DNA of 64,000 nt from an uncultured Shimia sp. (GTDB taxonomy: Bacteria; Pseudomonadota; Alphaproteobacteria; Rhodobacterales; Rhodobacteraceae), in NCBI RefSeq assembly GCF_947493595.1, contig NZ_CANLRL010000001.1, positions 248,001 to 312,000 on the forward strand, written 5' to 3'. Made by a program: the position numbers and the translations under genes. Shown piece after piece: positions 53,582-62,877 of this stretch (its first letter is position 1; each line of letters begins with the position of its first letter). The notes under the pieces were generated by a model. The model was not told where the DNA came from. It made no database searches and saw only the letters and a program-made list of their open reading frames with translations.

Positions 53582-55270
53582 ATGAAGAGTGCTGTTGGTT
53601 CCGGTAAGCGAGCGCCGCTGTTGGGCGTCCTGATGTTCTGTGCTGTTGTTCTGGGTATTTCCGGGACGAGCTACGCAGTGGGCATCACGGCGCGGCGGGT
53701 GTTTCTGGCGCAAGAGGAAGAGATCATCCCGATCATTGCGGGGGGTGCATTGGATGAAATTCCCGCGTTGATGCGGGGCAATCTGCCCAGCGTGACCAGC
53801 AGTATGGTTTTGGAGGAGCGGCGTCGGGAGAAGCCGCCGCGCATGTGTGAGATGTCGGCGGATTTCTTTGACGATATGCCGCGCGGTGCAAACGTGCCCC
53901 AAGGCTACGACAAGCATAACGCCTATGTGCGCAAATACCGGAGCCGTCGCGGTTTTTTGAACGAGCGCGAGTTGCGCGCGGCGCAGGTGGCGTGGCATTA
54001 CTTTGAGCAATTTACCCAGGAAAGCACGGGGCTTGCCAATTCGGTGGGTAATTACCCATCGACCACGTTGTGGGATACGGCGTCTTATATGGCGGGGTTG
54101 GTCAGCGCTTATGAATTATGCCTTATCGAGAAGCCGGAATTTGATCGGCGGATAACGCAGCTTTTGACCACAATCAAAGGATTGGATCTGTTCCGCAAAG
54201 AATTGCCCAATAAGGTGTATCACACCCAGACCGGCGCGAAGGTAGACTATACCAACAAACCGGGAGAAATCGGGTTTTCTGCGTTAGATATCGGGCGCTT
54301 TCTGGTGTGGATGCGGATTTACAAGAACCGGTATCCCTATTTGGCCAACACCATCGATTCCGTGCTGCTGAAATGGGATTTCCGCAACGTGATTGATGAT
54401 GAAGGGCTGATGTTTGGCGCCTATGTCGACAAGGAAACCGACGAGACGGTTTATGCGCAGGAAGGCCGGTTGGGCTATGAGGAATATGCCGCGAAAGGTT
54501 TTGCGCTTTGGGGGTTTAGACCACGTCTGGCACATCGCGCAGAGCCGTTTTTGACAGCGTCGATATTTGGCATTCAGGTGCCTTATGACGGGCGCGACCC
54601 GCGGATTTTCCACTCTCAGAACTACGTGGTGACCGAAAGCTACCTGCAGGACGGGTTGGAGCTTGGGTTTGACATGCCACATGACGACAGCAGTCCAGAG
54701 TGGGTGCACACCGATGGTTGGCGTGCCGAGTTTGCCGACCGGATTTATCAGGTGCAGGAAAACCGCTGGCGTCAGACCGGGTTTATGACGGCACGCTCAG
54801 AGCACAACGTAAAAGGTCCGCCGTATTTCACCTATGACACGATTTTCTCAGACGGCTATCCGTGGAACACAGTGACGCCGCGCGGCGACTATGTGCCAGA
54901 TCATGCGGCGGTGGCCGGAAAGGCGGCGCTGGGCCTCTGGGCGTTGTGGGAGACCGACTATACCGATGTGCTTTATGAGGCGATGATCGAACTCTATGAC
55001 CCTGAAAACGGCATGTATGAGGGTCTCTATGAGCGCGGGCAGGGCCGGGTCAGCATTTTTACCGCCAACAACAATGGCATCATTCTCACCGCCTTATTGC
55101 ACAAGGTGCAGGGCACAATTTTGACGCCGTACACCGGCGACACCGAGGTCTGGTACACCGCCTTTCGCGATCAGGACATCCGATTGCTGCGCAAATACCC
55201 GGACCCTCCCCAGAAAGACGATTGGCTTCCCGCCTTGCGTCATTCGGTACAAGAGAAGGCTGATTTCTAA
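53582..55270 (+). CDS. DUF3131 domain protein (copy 2)
   Basis: Longer paralogue of about 562 residues. N-terminal helix about 13-34, a ~100-residue linker with Pro/Arg-rich parts, then a DUF3131 domain (about 120-535): AWHYFEQFTQESTG, TLWD with SYMAGL, LPNKVYHT, GFSALDIGRFL, GRLGYEEY with ALWGF, and NNNGIILTALLHKVQG. Same predicted helical fold as copy 1 but with an extra C-terminal tail. ATG 53582 starts the right-hand plus-strand unit; the longer frame would run over the operator motif. Its stop overlaps the next start (TAATG). Confidence 0.85.
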   Translation: MKSAVGSGKRAPLLGVLMFCAVVLGISGTSYAVGITARRVFLAQEEEIIPIIAGGALDEIPALMRGNLPSVTSSMVLEERRREKPPRMCEMSADFFDDMPRGANVPQGYDKHNAYVRKYRSRRGFLNERELRAAQVAWHYFEQFTQESTGLANSVGNYPSTTLWDTASYMAGLVSAYELCLIEKPEFDRRITQLLTTIKGLDLFRKELPNKVYHTQTGAKVDYTNKPGEIGFSALDIGRFLVWMRIYKNRYPYLANTIDSVLLKWDFRNVIDDEGLMFGAYVDKETDETVYAQEGRLGYEEYAAKGFALWGFRPRLAHRAEPFLTASIFGIQVPYDGRDPRIFHSQNYVVTESYLQDGLELGFDMPHDDSSPEWVHTDGWRAEFADRIYQVQENRWRQTGFMTARSEHNVKGPPYFTYDTIFSDGYPWNTVTPRGDYVPDHAAVAGKAALGLWALWETDYTDVLYEAMIELYDPENGMYEGLYERGQGRVSIFTANNNGIILTALLHKVQGTILTPYTGDTEVWYTAFRDQDIRLLRKYPDPPQKDDWLPALRHSVQEKADF

Positions 55271-56856
55271 TGCGACACATCATGCAAACCCTGTTTCTCT
55301 CCATGGCCGTCCTGACAGGTGGTTGGGCGCCGGCCACCGGGCAACCTGCCATCGCGCAGGACCGGAGTGCCGAAGCCTTTGCCTCCGAGAATGCGATATT
55401 GGACACGGCCATTCCCTTTGCCATAGGTGCGCGGGAAGCCCGTCAGGCTCTGCGTGGGGCGTTTGGCTGGCCAAGTTTTCAAGAAGGTTTGGTGGAAGGG
55501 GTGTATTTCCGCTTTGATCCGGACGGCTATGCCCGCTTTGCCCCAACGCCGCGGCTGGACGTCGATGTGTTCGAAGTTATTTGCCGTCCGCGCACCTATG
55601 CGTGTGCCGCCCGAAAAGATGGGCTGGAAGTATTTCTGACGGATCGCGGCCAGTTGCAAATGCGACTGGAAAACGCGCTGGCTGGTGACATGTTCTTTGT
55701 TTCTGAGGGGGTGTCGGAAATTCAGGTGCCAGAGCGCATTCTACAACCGCTTGATGTGCAGTTGGAGCTCCTATTGGGCGCAGGCGGTGAGCTGAGCACG
55801 CGCCGCGGGGGCACAGAAGTGTCTCGTGTTTCGCTCAAAGGGTTTTCTGCGGTAACCGCCTATTTGCGGTGGATTGCCGCCAGACAGGATTACGTGGTTT
55901 TGCCGCGTGGCTGGCCGGTGCCAAATGCAGAAACCGCCGGCGGGATGACCAAGCCAGCGGCCTGGAATTCCCCGATGCCGCAGCCTCAGGTTGTTGCACC
56001 GGGCTATGGCGCATCGATGACATCTGGTATTGCCCCTCCGACATCCGCCGCGCCATTGACCTATCCGGGGCAAGCGCCACAGGCGGGGCTGGTGCCCGGG
56101 GGGGCAATGCCTTCTGTTCAGGTGCAACCGTTGGCAATTCAGCCGGTGCTGTCGGCCTATGGTGCTGCGCCGTCGGATGTGTTGGATGCCGAGACATTGC
56201 GCAGAGAGCTGTCCGGGCTGAAAGATCTGATTGTGGAAGCGCAGGGCAATGGAACTGGGGCGTCACCTGCGCCAACCGCGTGGCGGACTGCGGACGGCGC
56301 ATTTGCCGAGCCTCCGACCTCGATGGATCTGGCACTGCTTCTTGAGACGTTGGAGCGGTTGCAGGCTCAGGTTGCCCATTTGCAATCCGAAGGGGGCGCA
56401 GGCTTTGAGCCAGCTGTCGAAACCGCATTAGATCCGCAAGGCAGTCAAGGCTATGTGGCGGGCGGGCGTTTGGATGGGGCTCGTTTGTCTGCGCAGGACC
56501 AAACCGGCGAACGCTTGGCCTATTTGGTCAAGCAGTTGGGGTTTGACGCTCAAACTGCCGTTGCGATTTTGCAGGCCTCCCCCGACGCGGCGCCAGGCGT
56601 GCAACAGTCGGGCGCAGTGCTCGGTGGGGCTCTGGTGAGCGAAATTTCGATGCAACAGCCCGGGGTTCTTTACGAGAATGCGATGGTGGACCAAATCCTT
56701 GCGGAACTGGAGGCCGAGATGGTCAGCGCGGAAGCGCAAGCTCCGCGTCAAGAGGTGTCGCGCGAGGAGTACCAGCTGTTGTCGCGGTATTTTGTGTCGG
56801 TTGGGTTGCCTACATTGCTGCCGGAGTCGCAGCCCCGACATGCGCAACAGCCTTGA
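55270..56856 (+). CDS. Large secreted protein with Pro/Gln-rich linker
   Basis: 528 residues with a signal peptide (about 1-29, ending AIAQ). Residues about 40-215 form a beta-rich domain with a Cys pair (ICRPRTYAC); about 225-300 is a low-complexity Pro/Ala/Gln/Gly linker; about 305-370 is coiled-coil-like; the tail is acidic and helical. No catalytic motif. Translationally coupled to DUF3131 copy 2, so probably a scaffold or envelope-spanning partner of the polysaccharide machinery. Family not recognised. Confidence 0.7.
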   Translation: MRHIMQTLFLSMAVLTGGWAPATGQPAIAQDRSAEAFASENAILDTAIPFAIGAREARQALRGAFGWPSFQEGLVEGVYFRFDPDGYARFAPTPRLDVDVFEVICRPRTYACAARKDGLEVFLTDRGQLQMRLENALAGDMFFVSEGVSEIQVPERILQPLDVQLELLLGAGGELSTRRGGTEVSRVSLKGFSAVTAYLRWIAARQDYVVLPRGWPVPNAETAGGMTKPAAWNSPMPQPQVVAPGYGASMTSGIAPPTSAAPLTYPGQAPQAGLVPGGAMPSVQVQPLAIQPVLSAYGAAPSDVLDAETLRRELSGLKDLIVEAQGNGTGASPAPTAWRTADGAFAEPPTSMDLALLLETLERLQAQVAHLQSEGGAGFEPAVETALDPQGSQGYVAGGRLDGARLSAQDQTGERLAYLVKQLGFDAQTAVAILQASPDAAPGVQQSGAVLGGALVSEISMQQPGVLYENAMVDQILAELEAEMVSAEAQAPRQEVSREEYQLLSRYFVSVGLPTLLPESQPRHAQQP

Positions 56857-56999
56857 TCCGCGTGGTCGGGGCGGTGTGCGGCGATTTGGGAGAGGACGTG
56901 GCCCGTACATAGGTCGATTTCACAATCCCAAAGAGACGCCGGTTCTCAGCAGCCGGTGGTTGCAGGCTCAAAGACCCTTGCGCAGGTTGCGCTTCATTC

Positions 57000-57011
57000 G
57001 CTAGGCCTAGC
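57000..57011. promoter_or_regulatory. Perfect 12-bp palindrome upstream of modA
   Basis: GCTAGGCCTAGC, 34 bp before the modA start. It could be the operator for a molybdate-responsive regulator, but it does not match the E. coli ModE consensus. Confidence 0.4.
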
Positions 57012-57045
57012 AGATGTCAAAAACGGTCACGGCCTAACGGGTTCC

Positions 57046-57825
57046 ATGCTGAAGTCTTCCTTTTCTGCGCTTTGTCTTTCTGCTGGAGTTTTTCTGGCCA
57101 CCGCCCCGTCCGTGACAGCGGAGCAGGTCACTGTCTTTGCCGCAGCCAGCCTGCAGGAGGCTTTGTCAGACGTGATTGCAGGCTTTGAAGCCGAGAGTGG
57201 TCATGATGTGACCGCGTCCTTTGCTGGGTCATCTGCGTTGGCGCGGCAAATTGAGTACGGGGCGCCTGCTGATGTGATAATGTTGGCAAATGTCAATTGG
57301 GTAGCGCATCTTGACGCCAAGGGTCTGCTTGAACCCGGGCGTAAAAATATCTTCTTAGGCAATAGGATGTCTGTTGTTGTTCCCGCGCGTGGTTCGGCTG
57401 AACATGCCGCAGGCGACAGTGTGGAATTGTCTCAAATTTTAAATACCGGTCGTGTTGCGATGGCGTTTGTTGAGGCGGTTCCAGCCGGGATGTACGGCAA
57501 AGAGGCGTTGCAATCGCTTGGTTTATGGGACGCCGTTCGACCCAACGTTGTGGAAACCGATAATGTACGTGCGGCACTGGCGCTGGTGGCTTTGGGGGAG
57601 GTCGCGGCCGGAATTGTTTATGCAACCGATGCATTGGTCGATGATCGGGTTCGGATCGTGGCGCAGTTTCCGGCGGAAAGCCATAGCAACATCACCTATC
57701 CGGCGGCGATAATTGTTGGGCAGGACCGCCCGGAAGTGGTTGATTTCATGACCTATCTTGACGGTTCGGTGGCGCGGAAGGCTTTTGTTGATCGTGGGTT
57801 CATTGTTGCGGAGGACGGGCGATGA
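57046..57825 (+). CDS. modA: Molybdate ABC transporter substrate-binding protein
   Basis: Periplasmic molybdate-binding protein of about 259 residues; signal peptide 1-24 (ending VTA). The mature protein opens VTVFAAASLQEAL and continues FAGSSALARQIEYGAPADV, the oxyanion-binding loops of ModA. ATG 57046 is the natural start. It overlaps modB by ATGA. Confidence 0.95.
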   Translation: MLKSSFSALCLSAGVFLATAPSVTAEQVTVFAAASLQEALSDVIAGFEAESGHDVTASFAGSSALARQIEYGAPADVIMLANVNWVAHLDAKGLLEPGRKNIFLGNRMSVVVPARGSAEHAAGDSVELSQILNTGRVAMAFVEAVPAGMYGKEALQSLGLWDAVRPNVVETDNVRAALALVALGEVAAGIVYATDALVDDRVRIVAQFPAESHSNITYPAAIIVGQDRPEVVDFMTYLDGSVARKAFVDRGFIVAEDGR

Positions 57826-58511
57826 GCGATTGGCTGGGACCGCAGGAATGGGCCGCAGTTGGCCTGTCTCTAAAAGTGGCTTTCTGGGCGATGATGGGCG
57901 CGGTTGTCCCTGGCATTCTGGTGGCTTACGTGCTCGCGCGTTGGGAGTTTTATGGTAAACAATTTGTTAATGTTTTGGTGCATTTGCCGCTTGTTCTTCC
58001 ACCAGTGGCAACCGGGTATCTGCTGCTGGTGACCTTTGGCACGCAAGGTGTGGTTGGTGGCGCGCTTAAGGAGATTGGCGTGGTTTTTGCCTTCCGCTGG
58101 ACCGGTGCGGCGCTAGCCGCGGCTGTGATGGCCTTTCCACTTTTGGTGCGCTCCATTCGATTGTCGATAGAAGCCATTGACCCCAAGCTTGAACAAGCGG
58201 CGGCAACACTGGGAGCTTCACGCCTTCGCGTATTTTTTACGGTCACGCTACCGCTGATGTTGCCTGGATTGTTGGCGGGTATGGTGCTCGCTTTTGCCAA
58301 GGCGATGGGCGAATTTGGCGCAACCATCACATTTGTCAGCAATATTCCCGGCCAAACTCGCACGCTTCCAAGTGCGATTTACGCGTTTCTGCAAGTTCCC
58401 GGCGGAGAGACAGCTGCGATGCGATTGGTGGTTGTGAGCATCATTGTGGCGGCGGGAGCGTTAATTCTGTCTGAAGTGCTCGCACGACGGATCGCGGCAA
58501 AGGTCGGGTAG
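57822..58511 (+). CDS. modB: Molybdate ABC transporter permease
   Basis: Inner-membrane permease of 229 residues with five or six helices. The cytoplasmic loop AAATLGASRLRVFFTVTLPL (about 126-145) is the EAA motif contacting ModC. Length is normal. It sits between modA and modC with a 2-bp gap to modC. Confidence 0.95.
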   Translation: MSDWLGPQEWAAVGLSLKVAFWAMMGAVVPGILVAYVLARWEFYGKQFVNVLVHLPLVLPPVATGYLLLVTFGTQGVVGGALKEIGVVFAFRWTGAALAAAVMAFPLLVRSIRLSIEAIDPKLEQAAATLGASRLRVFFTVTLPLMLPGLLAGMVLAFAKAMGEFGATITFVSNIPGQTRTLPSAIYAFLQVPGGETAAMRLVVVSIIVAAGALILSEVLARRIAAKVG

Positions 58512-58513
58512 GC

Positions 58514-59599
58514 ATGAGTGTGGAAGTACAGATCCGCCAAGAGTTTCAGGGCTTTGACCTTGATGTGGCGTTTGAGGCGCCAGTGGGACTGACTGTTCTG
58601 TTTGGTAGTTCAGGCTCAGGAAAAACCTCTGTGATCAATGCTGTGGCTGGCTTGAGCAAGCCTAGGCAGAGCCGGATTGTCGTGAACGATGAGGTTTTGA
58701 GTGACAGTGTGGCAGGGCGCTGGGTGCCAACACATCAGCGTTGTCTTGGCTATGTTTTTCAGGAAGGTCGGCTGTTTCCGCATATGAATGTGCGAAAAAA
58801 CCTGTTGTATGGCAACGGGTTAGCCAAAGGTCGGGGGGAGGTCGCAAGCTTTGATCAGGTGGTGGATATTCTTGGTATTGGCGCTCTGTTGGATCGCCGG
58901 TCGTCTGAATTGTCTGGTGGGGAAAAGCAGCGGGTGGCCATTGGCCGGGCGTTGTTGGCGCGCCCCAAAGTGATCTTGGCGGACGAGCCTTTGGCGGCGC
59001 TGGATGAGCCGCGCAAGGCGGAAATCTTGCCGTATTTTGAGAAGTTACGGGATGAATTTTCCCTTCCAATTCTGTACGTTACCCATTCGATCGCCGAAGT
59101 GGCACGGTTGGCGACAACGGTGGTTGCGCTGAAGGATGGCAAGGTGGATCGGGTGGGGTCGGCGGCGGAGGTGTTGTCGGATCCGAGCTTTACGCCGATG
59201 GGACCGCGCGCAGTGGGCGCGGTTTTGGAGGCCAAAGTGGTCAGGCACCATGAGGATGGATTGACCGAATTGTCCGCCAATGGCGTGGCCTTGATGCTGC
59301 CGCAGCTGTCCCATTCTGTGGGTGATCAGGTGCGTGTGCGCGTGGCGGCGCATGATGTGATCTTGTCAAGAGAGGCGCCTAAAGGGTTGTCTGCGCTCAA
59401 TATTGTGGAGGGTAAGGTGCATTCGGTGCGGTCCGGTGGTGGGCCGGGGGCGATTGTGTCGGTGGACACCAAGGCGGGGCGCATTTTGGCGCGGATCACG
59501 CGGCGCTCGGCCGCGGCCTTGGAGTTGTCAGAAGGCGTGCCATGTTATGCGGTGATGAAATCCGTGTCCGTGGCGCCGCAGGATATTGGCACGCGCTGA
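58514..59599 (+). CDS. modC: Molybdate ABC transporter ATP-binding protein
   Basis: ATPase of 361 residues. Walker A FGSSGSGKTSVI (about 31-42), signature LSGGEKQRVAIGRALL (about 134-149), Walker B VILADEPLAALD, followed by a C-terminal TOBE/Mop regulatory domain (about 285-355) that binds molybdate and inhibits transport. It completes a modABC operon; no modE is visible nearby. Confidence 0.95.
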   Translation: MSVEVQIRQEFQGFDLDVAFEAPVGLTVLFGSSGSGKTSVINAVAGLSKPRQSRIVVNDEVLSDSVAGRWVPTHQRCLGYVFQEGRLFPHMNVRKNLLYGNGLAKGRGEVASFDQVVDILGIGALLDRRSSELSGGEKQRVAIGRALLARPKVILADEPLAALDEPRKAEILPYFEKLRDEFSLPILYVTHSIAEVARLATTVVALKDGKVDRVGSAAEVLSDPSFTPMGPRAVGAVLEAKVVRHHEDGLTELSANGVALMLPQLSHSVGDQVRVRVAAHDVILSREAPKGLSALNIVEGKVHSVRSGGGPGAIVSVDTKAGRILARITRRSAAALELSEGVPCYAVMKSVSVAPQDIGTR

Positions 59600-59646
59600 G
59601 CTTGGATTGTTGCCGTGTTAACCGGCAAAATGGTGGCGAAACTCAC

Positions 59647-59686
59647 GTCGGTATCGCGTCTGTTTCACGACTGTATCGCGGAGGTG
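59647..59686. repeat. Triple 11-mer repeat (copy B)
   Basis: GTCGGTATCGC, GTCTGTTTCAC, GACTGTATCGC, then GGAGGTG: the same architecture as copy A at 32368-32407, with the closing GGAGGTG identical. It is 47 bp after modC in a convergent intergenic region. Confidence 0.7.
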
Positions 59687-59742
59687 TGTTTTGCAGCGGG
59701 TAGGGTGCGTGCACCTGTTACCGCATCGCGCGTTGCTTCCCT

Positions 59743-60162
59743 TTAGAGCACGCCAATTTCTGCCAGCGCGCGGTTAAGCTCGTCCGGCAGGACGTCGTCA
59801 TTGGCGCGGTTGGCAGGCAGGTCCGCGGGAGCGTCTTCGGGCTTCAGATAACGCCACCCTTGAAAAGGTCGTTTGAGTGCCGCCTGTGTCAGATGTATCT
59901 CTGGTTCCAGAACGATGGCACAGCGACGGACACCATCTTCGCCAATGACTTCGTCGAGTCGCAAAATGCGTTGACGGCATTGGATGCTGCCCTTGATGAC
60001 CCAATAAATTGAGCCGCCGTTGAGAATTTCAGCCTCACGTTTAGGCCACATCCGTGTGACGTGACGGGGTAGCCCATCCGGAAAGCGTGCTTTATGAGTG
60101 GCTTGCCATGCGGCGAGGGTTTCGGGGCTCTCTGAGCCCACTGACAATTTCACAAGATGCAT
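59743..60162 (-). CDS. DUF1489 family protein
   Basis: Protein of about 139 residues opening MHLVKLSVGSESPETLAAW, the DUF1489 signature; RHVTRMWPKR and GSIYWVIKG follow. The family is conserved in alphaproteobacteria without known function. ATG 60162 is chosen; a GTG at 60174 is possible. Divergent from nrdJ. Confidence 0.85.
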   Translation of the reverse strand: MHLVKLSVGSESPETLAAWQATHKARFPDGLPRHVTRMWPKREAEILNGGSIYWVIKGSIQCRQRILRLDEVIGEDGVRRCAIVLEPEIHLTQAALKRPFQGWRYLKPEDAPADLPANRANDDVLPDELNRALAEIGVL

Positions 60163-60280
60163 GAATTTATCCACAGTTTTCCCACAGGATTATGCACGAG
60201 TCACACATGATATAGTGGGGTTGTTAACCTTCAGCCCCAAAATAATGTGGTGTCTTCGCGGAAATTTCCATATTTGCCCG

Positions 60281-60308
60281 TTGTCAGATGACGCAGATTT
60301 GATATAGA
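60281..60308 (+). promoter_or_regulatory. Probable sigma-70 promoter of nrdJ
   Basis: TTGTCA (60281-60286), 16-bp spacer, TATAGA (60303-60308), about 47 bp before the nrdJ start. The octamer TGATATAG overlaps the -10 and recurs at 60208-60215 in a partly NrdR-box-like context. Confidence 0.5.
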
Positions 60309-60354
60309 TTAAAAAACCCTAAACTCACGCGCAGCACAACCAAGGAATCCATCG

Positions 60355-62637
60355 ATGAGCCGTTTCGCCGCCCCCATCGCAGAGCAAATCTGGGACATGA
60401 AATACCGTTTCAAAGAGGCGGACGGTACGCCGATTGATCAGTCGGTAGAAGACAGCTGGCGCCGCATTGCGCGCGACCTGGCCAAGGTGGAAAAAGACCC
60501 GGCCAAGTGGGAAGAGAAATTCTACGGCGCGTTGGAGGACTTTAAATACCTGCCAGCTGGCCGGATCACGGCTGGCGCTGGCACCGCGCGCAACGTGACA
60601 TTGTTCAACTGCTTTGTGATGGGTACGGTGCCTGACAGCATGTCCGGCATTTTTGACATGCTGAAAGAAGCGGCGTTGACCATGCAGCAAGGTGGCGGCA
60701 TTGGTTATGACTTCTCCACCATCCGTCCGCGCGGCGCGGACGTTATGGGCGTGGCGGCGGATGCTTCCGGTCCGTTGAGCTTTATGGATGTGTGGGATGC
60801 GATGTGCCGCACCATTATGTCTGCGGGCTCCCGCCGGGGCGCCATGATGGCGACCATGCGCTGTGACCACCCGGATGTGGAAGACTTCATCACCGCAAAA
60901 TCGGATCCGGCGCGTCTGCGCATGTTCAACATGTCCGTGCTGGTGACCGATGACTTTATGGAAGCGGTGAAAGCGGATGGCCCTTGGGAGCTGAAGTTTG
61001 GCGACCGGGTGTATCACACCGTGGATGCACGCGATCTGTGGAACAAGATCATGCAAGGCACCTATGATTATGCTGAGCCTGGCGTGATTTTCATCGACCG
61101 CATCAATCAGCGCAACAACCTGAGCTATGTTGAGCAGATTGCCGCAACCAACCCTTGTGGGGAGCAGCCATTGCCGCCTTATGGGGCGTGTCTGCTTGGC
61201 TCGATCAACCTGGCCCGTCTGGTGACCGATCCGTTTGAAAAAGCGGCGGAACTTAATGAAGCGGCGCTGACCGATCTGGTGGCGACCGCCGTGCGGATGA
61301 TGGACAATGTTGTCGATGCGTCCAAATTCCCGCTGGAGGCACAGGCGCAGGAAGCGCAAGCCAAACGTCGGATTGGCCTTGGCGTGACCGGTCTTGCGGA
61401 TGCGCTGCTGATGTTGGGTCTGGAATACGGCACCGAAGAAGCGGCCTTGCAGACCGAAGCCTGGATGAAAGCCATCGCGCGCGCGTCTTATCTGGCGTCT
61501 GTTGATCTGGCAAAAGAGAAGGGGGCCTTCCCGCTCTTTGATAAAGAGAAATACATCAACGGTGGTCTGGTTCAGGACATGGATCAGGACGTGAAAGACG
61601 CGATTGCCAAACACGGCATCCGCAACGCCCTGCTGACCTCCATCGCGCCAACCGGCACGATCAGCCTCTATGCGGGCAACGTCAGCTCGGGCATCGAGCC
61701 GGTGTTTGCCTATGCCTATACCCGTAAGGTATTGCAGAAAGACGGCTCGCGCACGGAAGAGGAAGTTGTTGATTACGCTGTACAAATGTGGCGTGATAAG
61801 TTTGGCGACAAAGAACTGCCGAGCTATTTTGTGAACGCGCAGACATTGGCGCCCGCAGCACACGTACGTATGCAGGCGGCGGCGCAGAAATGGATCGACA
61901 GCTCGATCTCCAAAACCATCAACTGCCCGGAAGACATCGATTTTGAAAGCTTCAAAGACGTCTACATGCAGGCGTGGGACACCGGGTGCAAAGGCTGCAC
62001 AACCTATCGTCCAAACGATGTAACCGGTTCGGTTTTGACCGTTTCTGAGAGCAGCGAACAGGCGCCGGGCGAACAGCCAGCCGATCACGTGGCCGACAGT
62101 GGTGAAGTGATCTACATGTCAGAGCCTCTGGAACGTCCGCAGAGCCTTGAGGGTGCGACCTACAAGCTGAAATGGCCAGACAGCGAGCACGCGATTTACC
62201 TGACCGTGAACGATGTGATCATCAACGGCCATCGCCGTCCGTTTGAGGTGTTTATCAACTCCAAAAACATGGAGCACTACGCTTGGACATTGGCGCTGAC
62301 CCGGATGATTTCGGCAGTGTTCCGTCGCGGCGGTGACGTGTCGTTTGTGGTCGAAGAGCTGAAGGCGGTGTTTGACCCGCGCGGTGGTGCGTGGATGGAA
62401 GGCAAATACATCCCGTCCATTCTGGCCGCGATTGGCGGCGTGTTGGAGCGTCACATGATTGCGATTGGCTTCATCGAGGGCGAGGGTATGGGCCTGAAAT
62501 CTGATCCGCAGGCCGAAGTGATGGCTGTGGGTGGCGCGCCGCGTGGCAAGCCGTGCCCAAGCTGTGGCGAGTTTGGTTTGCAGATGGTTGAGGGCTGCAT
62601 GACCTGCAACAGCTGTGGCCACAGCAAATGCGGGTGA
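60355..62637 (+). CDS. nrdJ: Adenosylcobalamin-dependent ribonucleotide reductase (class II)
   Basis: Reduces ribonucleotides to deoxyribonucleotides for DNA synthesis using a B12 radical; 760 residues. The catalytic region has NCFVMGTVPDS, NPCGEQPLPPYGACLLGSIN (about 263-282, active-site Cys and Glu) and SIAPTGTISLYAGN. A TSCPD domain (about 598-700) and a C-terminal CPSCG and CNSCGHSKCG redox/zinc tail complete it. The ATG has an AAGGAA ribosome-binding site. It is likely the main aerobic reductase if no nrdAB exists. Confidence 0.95.
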   Translation: MSRFAAPIAEQIWDMKYRFKEADGTPIDQSVEDSWRRIARDLAKVEKDPAKWEEKFYGALEDFKYLPAGRITAGAGTARNVTLFNCFVMGTVPDSMSGIFDMLKEAALTMQQGGGIGYDFSTIRPRGADVMGVAADASGPLSFMDVWDAMCRTIMSAGSRRGAMMATMRCDHPDVEDFITAKSDPARLRMFNMSVLVTDDFMEAVKADGPWELKFGDRVYHTVDARDLWNKIMQGTYDYAEPGVIFIDRINQRNNLSYVEQIAATNPCGEQPLPPYGACLLGSINLARLVTDPFEKAAELNEAALTDLVATAVRMMDNVVDASKFPLEAQAQEAQAKRRIGLGVTGLADALLMLGLEYGTEEAALQTEAWMKAIARASYLASVDLAKEKGAFPLFDKEKYINGGLVQDMDQDVKDAIAKHGIRNALLTSIAPTGTISLYAGNVSSGIEPVFAYAYTRKVLQKDGSRTEEEVVDYAVQMWRDKFGDKELPSYFVNAQTLAPAAHVRMQAAAQKWIDSSISKTINCPEDIDFESFKDVYMQAWDTGCKGCTTYRPNDVTGSVLTVSESSEQAPGEQPADHVADSGEVIYMSEPLERPQSLEGATYKLKWPDSEHAIYLTVNDVIINGHRRPFEVFINSKNMEHYAWTLALTRMISAVFRRGGDVSFVVEELKAVFDPRGGAWMEGKYIPSILAAIGGVLERHMIAIGFIEGEGMGLKSDPQAEVMAVGGAPRGKPCPSCGEFGLQMVEGCMTCNSCGHSKCG

Positions 62638-62772
62638 TATGACCTGAGAAAGCTGTTGTTGTGACGGACGCCGATTAATGTCCATTCCTGTCATCGGAAA
62701 TTCTGGACGGCGCGTTCGTTAAGGGTGCTCAGAGACCCGCTACAGCGAATTGCATTTTTGTCATAGTAAACC

Positions 62773-62807
62773 AAAAGCGGCGACACAGGTTGTGTCGCCG
62801 CTTTTTT
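62773..62807. terminator. Strong terminator downstream of nrdJ
   Basis: AAAAGCGGCGACACA, loop GGT, TGTGTCGCCGCTTTT and more T. A 15-bp perfect stem, symmetrical enough to work in both directions. Confidence 0.9.
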
Positions 62808-62877
62808 GCATGTGAGCAGTCTTAGGTGAATTTGGACGGTCAACGGTGACCAAAACGGAAATGAGAGCGTAGCATGC

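Noticed and set aside
60175-60354. Cobalamin riboswitch upstream of B12-dependent nrdJ
   Set aside because: The region is only 180 bp and lacks a recognisable B12-box; a simple promoter explains it better.
60325-62088. 587-codon minus-strand frame
   Set aside because: Antisense to nrdJ; composition typical of a shadow frame.
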